Below, piece by piece: positions 1-5,454 of a stretch of DNA of 5,454 bases. The translations under genes were made by a program, and so were the position numbers. The DNA comes from Bacteroidales bacterium (GTDB lineage: Bacteria > Bacteroidota > Bacteroidia > Bacteroidales > NBLH01), in NCBI GenBank assembly GCA_029933755.1, contig JAOZNO010000292.1:1-5454 (forward strand), read 5' to 3'. The notes under the pieces were generated by a model. It had not been told where the DNA came from, did no database searches, and worked only from the letters and a program-made list of their open reading frames with translations. How positions within the stretch are numbered: the stretch's first letter is position 1; the number at the start of each line of letters is the position of its first letter.

Positions 1-10
1 TATCAGAAAC

Positions 11-120
11 ATATAGCGACACACATGCTTGTAAAGCATTAAATATTAATGATATAAACATACATGCGAAACATCAGTAATTCGTAATTAAAATAGATAC
101 ACAGTTAATCAATTACTAAT
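11..120 (+). repeat. Imperfect ~110-bp intergenic element, copy 1
   Basis: This stretch shares ordered blocks with 5284-5388: ATATAGCG (11-18), AGTAATTCGTAATTAAAATA (76-95, 18 of 20 identical to copy 2) and AATTACTAAT (111-120, identical). The middle has diverged. AGTAATT (76-82) and AATTACT (111-117) can pair as a 7-bp stem. A 6-bp hairpin ATGCTT-gta-AAGCAT (25-39) also lies within it. The element sits just past the stop codon of the TPR-CHAT gene and may also contribute to its 3' end. The low-complexity AT-rich sequence makes the relationship suggestive rather than certain. Confidence 0.42.
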
Positions 121-123
121 TTG

Positions 124-3100
124 CTAGTTCCCAATCAATATAAACGGTGACCAAAAAAATGGATGACCCAGTTTCTTATCTTTTATCATCGCTAATTTCG
201 ATATTCTTAAATAATCAGCATAAGCAAACTTAGAACTACCAGCATCAATCTTTTCAAGCAATTCATCATAAAAATCAATCATTAATTTAGAGGTTGAAGT
301 ATCAGACACTTTCCATAGCGAAACAATAATATTATTTGTTCCTGCATATAATAATGCTCGCGTTAATCCAATAATACCTTCCCCTTTTGAGACTTTACCT
401 AGTCCGGTTTCACAAGCAGAAAGCACAACCAAATCTGAATTTAACTCTAAATTGTAAATTTCTCCAGAATATAGAACACCATCATTTCCTCCAGATTTAT
501 TACCAGAAAGTATAATAGCCGACAGTTCCGGCTTTTCTGAATTAACAAAACCATGAGTGGCAATATGTATATACTTATACTTTTTTACTGCACTTGATTT
601 TAAAAATTCTTCACTTGCTTCATTAAAAACTTTTAATTCTGAAACAAGATTCTTTTTCTTAAAATTCTGGTCAATCGTTTTCACTTCTTCTTCTGTTGCA
701 GGAAGTGCAGAGATATACATATCATTAACAACTATTTTTTTTGCATCATTAAAAACGGGTGCTACTCCAAGCCAGTATTCGTTACCCACACCATTACTCA
801 GCGTTTTTTGTATATTTTTATAGAATAAATTTGCGGAATAGCTATATGCGAATCTGTACTTTTTTATTAAGAATGGATATTTATCAAATGCATCAATCTT
901 GCCGCTAAATTTTTCGGTTAATAACGCTTCAAAAGGTATTAAGCCCAGGTTTCCATCAGAAATTATCAATACAGTTTCAATTCCATTTAGTGACTGTTCA
1001 GGAAATATTTTTTTATAAAAATCATACGATGCTGACTGAAACTCTTTAATATCAGCAACAGAGCCTGAAGTTATCATTTTCCTTAAGCCAAATATATCAA
1101 AATCAAAGTCTTCATTTTTCTCCACCTGCTCAAGAAAAATTGATTCAGGAGTAATTGTAAAAATACTTATCAAACTGTCACCCAGGAAATAGGATATAAT
1201 AGCTGTTTTAGCTGGCAACACATTTTGCAAATTTTCTACAGTTACAAAGTTCATGCTGTATTTCATTTCATAGTATTTCGGATAGTCCTTTTCAAATCCT
1301 GCAATTAGTGCATTATATTTCTGGCGTAAATCAAACAGTTCATTTCGTACAACAGCCTCTTCTTCAGCATCAAATACTTCAGCAAGCTTTTTCTCATAAA
1401 ATGCAATTTGTTGTTTTTGCTCCCTTTCAACTATAAGCAAATCATCCGGCAAACCCGAAAACTTTTTTGCTTCCGTCGCAGCAATCGCCTCAAGTAATAC
1501 ACCTGCTTTATTTTTTTCTGAAAAATAGAATGCTTCTTCAAGATAGTAATCTCCTTTAGTATCTTTGTTCAAGTTATGAAGTTTGGAACAAATATCAATT
1601 CCTTCATCATAGATATTACTTGCCAACCTCCCTAACTCAATCTTATCACTTTTGGATACGATAACTTTTCGAATAATACCAATTAAAGTATCACACTTCT
1701 GATAACTTGCAAAAGCAGCAATTAAATGTAATTCTGAATTATCATCCTTATACTTTCCAACAAGAGTTTTTGCTTTACCATGCAGAGAACTAAGTAGTTT
1801 ATTAGCATCGTAGTAATTACTAAGTTCTGGGTTTAAATATATGTCAGACAGTTCAGGATTAAAACCTTTCACATTTGCTGCCATACTATACTGAAATTCA
1901 GCAAGAGCCTTATCATACTCACCTGTTTCATAATAAATATTCCCAATATTTAAGTAAGGAAGAATAACAGATGGATGCTTATTGCCAAAAAACATTGTTT
2001 TTATATCAAGAGCCTTTTGTTGATAATCTAAAGCCTGTTCATAATCACCTTTTGAAGAATAAATATTACCTATATTATTATAATAATCAGCAATTTCAGG
2101 ATGTTCCTGTCCAACAGCGGCTTCCTTTATCTGAAGCGCATTTAAATAAAATGCCAGAGCCAAGTCATACTCTTCATTTTTATTGTAAATATTCCCAATA
2201 TTATTATAAGTCATTGCTAAATCCGGATGATTGTCATTTAGTGTCTGTTTTTGAATTTTTAGAGCCCTTTGAAAAGCATCCACTGCATTTTCATAATCCC
2301 CTTTTTCAGTATAAACGATTCCTATTGCTACTAAATCACCTGCAACCTTTGGGTTAAGCTCACCATAGTTTTTTTCATGAATAGTAAAGGCTTTCATATA
2401 GTAGTCCATAGCCAAATCCAAATCTCCTTTTGCCATATAGGCACTCCCAATTCCCTGGTAGTAATTTCCCAGCTCCGGATAATCTTCTCCAAATATATTC
2501 TTTTGAATTCCAACAGCTTTTTGATGATATTCAATAGCCAAATCATATTGCCCTTGTGCCTTATATACAATTCCAAGATTATTATAAGACAGCGCAGTTT
2601 CAGGATGATTTTCACCTAAAATCTTCTTCCTTATTTCAAGTGCTTTTTCGTAATAATCAAAGGCAAGCTCAAACTCACCTTTCTCAGCGTATCCATTTCC
2701 CATATCATTAAAAAGGTTTGATACAAAAATGCTCTCTTTATCGCCCAAAGCTATTCGAATTGCAAATGACTTATCGTAAAAATCAAGGGCAGCATCTACA
2801 TCTCCTTTAAAAAAATAAGCAAGACCAAGTTTATTATAAAAATTTGCCGAGTATTCATTATTAGCATCAAAATGCTCTGCTGCAAAAGATAGTTGTGTTT
2901 CATAAAAACCAATTGCATTATCTAAATCACCTTTCTGAAGAAGAATTGAACCAAGCTCATTTTGTATAATCAGGTAATTATCCCAGACTTCATGTTTTTT
3001 AAAAAATTCTACGGCCTGTTTCAGATAATAATCTGCACTATCCAATTGATATTGATTTTTCAGTTGAACACCCTTTTGATAATATATTCCAGCTAGTTCA

Positions 3101-3186
3101 GTATCTTTTTCAAAATCCTGCGCAATTAATAAGTTTGACATTAATAGAAAAAATAAAATACTGCTTAAATACCTTTTATTCTTCAT
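124..3186 (-). CDS. Exported TPR-CHAT protein (caspase-like cysteine protease with tetratricopeptide array)
   Basis: Seen: a 1020-residue ORF beginning with a signal peptide (K2, K4 and R5, hydrophobic stretch 6-21, probable cleavage A22|Q23). A TPR-like segment at about 32-75 precedes nine consecutive 42-residue TPR units (76-453). A helical linker follows (454-~700), with a charged coiled-coil-prone part around 585-632. The C-terminal CHAT domain (about 720-1020) opens with the ISDGNLGLIPFEALL motif and carries the two hallmark catalytic motifs: ATHG with His878 (codon 553-555) and SACETG with Cys925 (codon 412-414). It ends in the typical HPFFWSPFILIGN tail. Known: CHAT domains are clan CD cysteine peptidases related to caspases and separase; TPRs bind proteins. 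Inference: a protease or signalling protein acting in the periplasm or beyond, with the TPR array recognising a partner. There is no C-terminal membrane segment or sorting domain. The ATG at 3184-3186 is chosen because it directly precedes the signal peptide. The substrate is unknown. Confidence 0.93.
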   Translation of the reverse strand: MKNKRYLSSILFFLLMSNLLIAQDFEKDTELAGIYYQKGVQLKNQYQLDSADYYLKQAVEFFKKHEVWDNYLIIQNELGSILLQKGDLDNAIGFYETQLSFAAEHFDANNEYSANFYNKLGLAYFFKGDVDAALDFYDKSFAIRIALGDKESIFVSNLFNDMGNGYAEKGEFELAFDYYEKALEIRKKILGENHPETALSYNNLGIVYKAQGQYDLAIEYHQKAVGIQKNIFGEDYPELGNYYQGIGSAYMAKGDLDLAMDYYMKAFTIHEKNYGELNPKVAGDLVAIGIVYTEKGDYENAVDAFQRALKIQKQTLNDNHPDLAMTYNNIGNIYNKNEEYDLALAFYLNALQIKEAAVGQEHPEIADYYNNIGNIYSSKGDYEQALDYQQKALDIKTMFFGNKHPSVILPYLNIGNIYYETGEYDKALAEFQYSMAANVKGFNPELSDIYLNPELSNYYDANKLLSSLHGKAKTLVGKYKDDNSELHLIAAFASYQKCDTLIGIIRKVIVSKSDKIELGRLASNIYDEGIDICSKLHNLNKDTKGDYYLEEAFYFSEKNKAGVLLEAIAATEAKKFSGLPDDLLIVEREQKQQIAFYEKKLAEVFDAEEEAVVRNELFDLRQKYNALIAGFEKDYPKYYEMKYSMNFVTVENLQNVLPAKTAIISYFLGDSLISIFTITPESIFLEQVEKNEDFDFDIFGLRKMITSGSVADIKEFQSASYDFYKKIFPEQSLNGIETVLIISDGNLGLIPFEALLTEKFSGKIDAFDKYPFLIKKYRFAYSYSANLFYKNIQKTLSNGVGNEYWLGVAPVFNDAKKIVVNDMYISALPATEEEVKTIDQNFKKKNLVSELKVFNEASEEFLKSSAVKKYKYIHIATHGFVNSEKPELSAIILSGNKSGGNDGVLYSGEIYNLELNSDLVVLSACETGLGKVSKGEGIIGLTRALLYAGTNNIIVSLWKVSDTSTSKLMIDFYDELLEKIDAGSSKFAYADYLRISKLAMIKDKKLGHPFFWSPFILIGN
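1828..2961 (-). repeat. Nine tandem 126-bp TPR-coding units
   Basis: Residues 76-453 of the TPR-CHAT protein divide into nine units of exactly 42 residues with no insertions, starting at residues 76, 118, 160, 202, 244, 286, 328, 370 and 412. Each follows the pattern xxxGxxY..KG.Y..A...Y.KAL.I......HP..A..Y. The period is visible in the DNA: the 8-mer TTATTATA occurs at 2075, 2201, 2579 and 2831, all offset by multiples of 126. The 42-residue spacing is that of the kinesin-light-chain-type TPR (TPR_10/TPR_12), rather than the 34-residue classical form. Confidence 0.9.
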
Positions 3187-3215
3187 AATTCTGTTTTTTC
3201 AATTTAAACTTCAAG

Positions 3216-3223
3216 TAAAATTA
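3216..3223 (-). promoter_or_regulatory. Possible -7 element for the TPR-CHAT gene
   Basis: Read on the minus strand, these eight bases are TAATTTTA. They match five of the six fixed positions of the Bacteroidota -7 consensus TAnnTTTG. The site would start transcription about 20-25 nt before the ATG at 3186. No well-spaced -33 TTTG was found: the nearest TTTG on this strand (3248-3251) is 24 bp away, which is too far. Support is weak because the region is AT-rich. Confidence 0.3.
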
Positions 3224-3224
3224 T

Positions 3225-3232
3225 TAGGTTTG
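3225..3232 (+). promoter_or_regulatory. Bacteroidota-type -7 promoter element for the ATPase gene
   Basis: TAGGTTTG is a perfect match to the primary-sigma -7 consensus TAnnTTTG of Bacteroidota. Transcription would begin at about 3237-3240, giving a leader of only about 13-16 nt before the ATG at 3253. The best -33 candidate is an imperfect TTTA at 3203-3206, spaced 18 bp. The in-frame GTG at 3232-3234 overlaps this element, which argues against the GTG being the start codon. Confidence 0.55.
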
Positions 3233-3252
3233 TGGTAATAAAGATAGCAAAA

Positions 3253-4425
3253 ATGAATAAAGAAGAAAAATTTCTACTTATAAATGAAATATTTACCCCA
3301 TCATCGCCTATTGAGAACAAAGAATTTTTCAGTGGAAGGACAAAGCAATATGATGAAATATGGGAAACAATAAACGAAAAAGGACAACATGCCATCATGT
3401 ATGGTCAAAGAGGTGCAGGAAAAACATCATTGGCAAATATGTGTTTGCATATGTTTGAGAATTTAATGAGCATTAAAGTTACTTGTAACAGAAATGATAC
3501 ATTTGAATCAATTTGGGAAAGAGCTTTAAAAAAAATCAGTTTTGTACATGCCGAAAATAGTATTGGGTATAATCCAAGTGAGAAAATAAATGTTCATCCA
3601 ATAGAAGTACCCGAAATACAATTCCTCACTCCTACTGAAATTGAACAAATATTAATACGAATTAATGAACATTTCCTTTTTATTTTTGATGAATTTGATA
3701 TTATTCAGAATAAAAGAGTAAGAGCAAAAATGGCTGATATGCTGAAATTATTTTCAGACAGTATGCATCAAATTACTGTGTTAATTATCGGAATTGCAGA
3801 AAGTGTAGAGCATTTAATTGGTGAGCACCCTTCTATTGAACGTTGTACAAAACAGATAGAGCTACCCTTAATGAATGTTAGCGAATCAAAAGAAATAATT
3901 GAAAATAATCTTAATCTCATTTCTTTAAAAATAGAATCGAATATACTTGAACAAATTATTGAATTTGCATCAGGTTTCCCAAATTACATCCATCTTTTAT
4001 GCAAATATGCGGCAAAAGAAGCGATTACAAATGATCAAAAAGTTATTACCAAACAACATTTTAATCAAGCGGTACTAAAAAGTATTGAAAACTCAGACTA
4101 CAGTATTAAAAATAGCTATGCACTTGCCACAAAAGGTATTTCAGCACAGAATCAATTTGCTAATGTTTTATTAGCATGTGCCTTGGCTAATACCGATAAC
4201 AATAATACATTTGATTCGATGGATGTTCTCAACAAATACAATAATATAACAGGAAAAGACCACAAAAAAGAATCTATAAATTACAATTTGGGAATGCTTT
4301 GCAAAAAAGAGCGAGCAGAAATATTAAAAAAAGCAGGAAAGTCAAAAAAAACCAGGTATAAATTTAAAAAACCACTGCTTAAGGCTTTTGTAAAACTAAA
4401 ACAACATGTAGGAATGATTAAGTAG
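3253..4425 (+). CDS. Orc1/Cdc6-like AAA ATPase with C-terminal winged-helix-like region
   Basis: Seen, numbering from ATG 3253 (390 residues): an ORC-like entry motif FSGRTKQYDEI (26-36), Walker A GQRGAGKTS with Lys57 and Thr58, and Walker B FLFIFDEFD with Asp146 and Glu147. A sensor-1-like strand ITVLIIGIAES (174-184) follows, then EHPSIER with Arg197 as an arginine-finger candidate, and the sensor-2 region SGFPNYIHLL (240-249). Residues 296-385 resemble a winged helix and end in a lysine-rich segment (TRYKFKKPLLKAF), suggesting nucleic-acid binding. There is no signal peptide, so it should be cytoplasmic. Known: this AAA_16/ORC-like class couples ATP hydrolysis to remodelling or DNA loading; most bacterial members are uncharacterised. 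An in-frame GTG at 3232 would add seven residues but overlaps the -7 element; ATG 3253 follows AGCAAAA, a typical A-rich leader. The gene is divergent from the TPR-CHAT gene, 66 bp away. Its specific role is not recognisable. Confidence 0.87.
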   Translation: MNKEEKFLLINEIFTPSSPIENKEFFSGRTKQYDEIWETINEKGQHAIMYGQRGAGKTSLANMCLHMFENLMSIKVTCNRNDTFESIWERALKKISFVHAENSIGYNPSEKINVHPIEVPEIQFLTPTEIEQILIRINEHFLFIFDEFDIIQNKRVRAKMADMLKLFSDSMHQITVLIIGIAESVEHLIGEHPSIERCTKQIELPLMNVSESKEIIENNLNLISLKIESNILEQIIEFASGFPNYIHLLCKYAAKEAITNDQKVITKQHFNQAVLKSIENSDYSIKNSYALATKGISAQNQFANVLLACALANTDNNNTFDSMDVLNKYNNITGKDHKKESINYNLGMLCKKERAEILKKAGKSKKTRYKFKKPLLKAFVKLKQHVGMIK

Positions 4426-4484
4426 TTTTTGATAGAATTTATTTTTTTTGTAAATTGCATCAAATAAATTTAAAACTTAAAATT

Positions 4485-5195
4485 ATGAGAAAATTTTTCA
4501 CTTTTTTTGCAATCAGCATTTTCATGTTAAATGCCTGTGGGCCAACCCTGGAATCATCTAACGAAAACTGGAAAAAAAATCAAGAAGCAATGACCCAGTT
4601 AAAAGCTGACTATGCAACATTTTCACCTCTTATTGATCAAAAGCTTGAAGAAGCAAAGAAAGTTTGGGATGCTGCACAAGGAATATCAAATGAAGAAGAA
4701 AAACTTGATAAAATGGTTGAAGCCAATCAATTCCTGTCAAGTGGAGCAATTGGAAACTTACGTAACATGAAAGGAAAAATTTCAGACCTAAAAAGAAAAA
4801 AAGAAAGTCTGATGACAATGAATGTAAGCAACTATCAACTTGAAGATAGAACACAGTACGCTTTTGAATCAGTAAAAAAGTCTATTAAAAAAGCTGAGAA
4901 AGCAATGTACATGACAAAAGATGAATTTAATATTGATGAAGCTCCGGGGAAATTAGATCGTGCATTCACAGGCCTTACTGATGCCTATAAGGAGGTAGAG
5001 ATAATTATTGATTTAATCGACAAAGAAAATAATAAAATTGCCGAAGAAAAGAAAGATAAGGAACAAAAGGTACAAGATGAAAAAAAGAAAGTAGAAAAAG
5101 CTAAAGCTGATATTAAGTGTGCATATTGTGGAACAATGAATAAAGCAGGAAGCACAAAATGCTCATCGTGTGGGGCAGCAATTGAAAAAAAATAA
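4485..5195 (+). CDS. Lipoprotein with coiled-coil body and C-terminal Cys4 zinc ribbon (hypothetical)
   Basis: Seen, numbering from ATG 4485 (236 residues): a type II signal peptide with R2 and K3, an aromatic hydrophobic core, and lipobox L15-N-A-C18. Cys18 should be lipidated. The following GPTLESSNE lacks the acidic or Lys-acidic run directly after Cys used for surface export in some Bacteroidota, so a periplasm-facing anchor is more likely. The body is nearly all helix; residues about 165-210 are highly charged and heptad-like. The C-terminus has CxxC-x10-CxxC (Cys212, 215, 226 and 229), the four-cysteine pattern of a zinc ribbon, each pair followed by Gly. A TTG at 4455 would extend the frame by ten residues but would push the basic n-region inward, so ATG 4485 is preferred. 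The gene lies 59 bp after the ATPase gene on the same strand and is possibly co-transcribed. I do not recognise the family, and no function is assigned. Confidence 0.85.
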   Translation: MRKFFTFFAISIFMLNACGPTLESSNENWKKNQEAMTQLKADYATFSPLIDQKLEEAKKVWDAAQGISNEEEKLDKMVEANQFLSSGAIGNLRNMKGKISDLKRKKESLMTMNVSNYQLEDRTQYAFESVKKSIKKAEKAMYMTKDEFNIDEAPGKLDRAFTGLTDAYKEVEIIIDLIDKENNKIAEEKKDKEQKVQDEKKKVEKAKADIKCAYCGTMNKAGSTKCSSCGAAIEKK

Positions 5196-5200
5196 AGAAA

Positions 5201-5271
5201 TCCCTTAAGGCAAAGACACTGGCAGTTTTAGATTTATTTAAATCATGAAGCTGCCAGTTGTAATTAAGGGA
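5201..5271. terminator. Large nested hairpin after the lipoprotein gene, possible terminator
   Basis: Three nested inverted repeats share one centre. The outer pair is TCCCTTAA (5201-5208) with TTAAGGGA (5264-5271). The middle pair is ACTGGCAG (5218-5225) with CTGCCAGT (5251-5258). The inner pair is GATTT (5231-5235) with AAATC (5240-5244). All are perfect, separated by internal loops. It starts 5 bp after the lipoprotein stop, which suits a transcript end. On the plus strand no U-tract follows. On the minus strand the arm is followed by TTTCTTTATTTTTTTT, so the structure looks more like a terminator for leftward transcription, or a bidirectional one. A structured RNA end or processing site is possible instead. 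Confidence 0.5.
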
Positions 5272-5454
5272 GGCTCTGGTTTAATATAGCGTACATAATT
5301 AAAACAAAATACTATGTATTAATTAACAGGCAATTAGCCATTAGTAATTGGCAATTAAAATAAACGTCCAATATTCTTAATTACTAATGCCTGAACGGGA
5401 AATGACAACTATCAGGTTACTAGCGTAATAACACAAAATATCAACACGAATATT
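5272..5454. other. Gene-free flank at the right end
   Basis: No credible coding sequence is seen on either strand here. It contains the second copy of the intergenic element and AT-rich spacer. The last ~65 bp (5390-5454) hold no recognisable gene start, promoter or RNA. A neighbouring gene presumably begins or ends beyond the window. Confidence 0.6.
5284..5388 (+). repeat. Imperfect ~105-bp intergenic element, copy 2
   Basis: This is the second copy of the element at 11-120, in the same orientation: ATATAGCG (5284-5291), AGTAATTGGCAATTAAAATA (5343-5362) and AATTACTAAT (5379-5388). The spacing between the last two blocks is 16 bp here against 15 bp in copy 1. This copy keeps a stronger inverted repeat, CATTAGTAATT (5339-5349) with AATTACTAATG (5379-5389), 11 bp perfect. 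It also has two direct GGCAATTA repeats (5329-5336 and 5350-5357). Confidence 0.42.

Noticed and set aside
1971..2619. Overlapping plus-strand ORFs of 80-128 codons opposite the TPR array
   Set aside because: They are antisense shadows of the repetitive TPR-coding DNA, rich in repeated low-complexity residues, with no promoter or domain support.
124..3186. Craspase or other CRISPR-associated TPR-CHAT
   Set aside because: The protein has an N-terminal signal peptide, and there is no CRISPR array, gRAMP or other cas gene in the window.
3232..3234. GTG as the ATPase start codon
   Set aside because: It overlaps a perfect -7 promoter element and would add seven residues with no conserved content. 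ATG 3253 has an A-rich leader and better N-terminal context.
4443..4450. TTTTTTTG as a -7 promoter for the lipoprotein gene
   Set aside because: It lacks the required A at the second position and has no TTTG at the correct -33 spacing (the TTTG at 4428-4431 is too close). It is part of a T-run and cannot be told from AT-rich background.
4392..4450. Terminator between the ATPase and lipoprotein genes
   Set aside because: AAAACTA (4392-4398) and TAGTTTT (4423-4429) can pair and T-runs follow, but the stem is almost entirely A-T with a 24-nt loop, so it is unlikely to be stable.
4455..4457. TTG as the lipoprotein start codon
   Set aside because: It would place ten mostly polar residues before the basic n-region of an otherwise textbook lipoprotein signal peptide; ATG 4485 fits exactly.
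4988..4996. Perfect Shine-Dalgarno-like TAAGGAGGT inside the lipoprotein gene
   Set aside because: It encodes in-frame residues of the helical body and has no suitable ATG or GTG 5-10 nt downstream. Bacteroidota rarely rely on this signal, so it is taken as chance.
5245..5289. Fourteen-codon ORF starting ATGAAGCTG within the 3' hairpin
   Set aside because: It is very short, lies partly in the hairpin right arm and has no ribosome-binding context. Its length is expected by chance.

Overview
The window looks like a chromosomal segment from a member of the Bacteroidota. The DNA is strongly AT-rich and the genes lack Shine-Dalgarno sequences before their starts, having A-rich leaders instead. 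A perfect match to the Bacteroidota -7 promoter consensus TAnnTTTG lies before the central gene. One signal peptide ends in '...LLIAQ', a form common in that phylum. The genus cannot be fixed from this sequence.

Layout: (1) 1-123 is an intergenic tail carrying one copy of an imperfect ~110-bp element. (2) 124-3186, minus strand, is a 1020-residue exported protein with nine back-to-back 42-residue TPR units and a C-terminal CHAT caspase-like protease domain with an intact His/Cys pair. (3) 3187-3252 is a short divergent promoter region. (4) 3253-4425, plus strand, is a 390-residue Orc1/Cdc6-like AAA ATPase with a basic, probably winged-helix C-terminus. (5) 4485-5195, plus strand, is a 236-residue lipoprotein with a helical, coiled-coil-prone body and a C-terminal four-cysteine zinc ribbon. 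(6) 5196-5454 has no gene; it holds a large nested hairpin (5201-5271) and a second copy of the ~110-bp element (5284-5388).

How the genes might work together is inference. The ATPase and lipoprotein are co-directional, 59 bp apart, with no convincing terminator between them, so they may share a transcript. The TPR-CHAT gene is divergent, and its likely promoter abuts that of the ATPase. The ATPase should be cytoplasmic while the TPR-CHAT protein and lipoprotein should lie outside the inner membrane, so direct three-way contact is not expected. The signal peptide argues against a CRISPR-linked, Craspase-type role for the TPR-CHAT protein. No CRISPR array, transposase, tRNA or rRNA was seen. 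Whether the trio is a functional module depends on conservation of the neighbourhood in other genomes.
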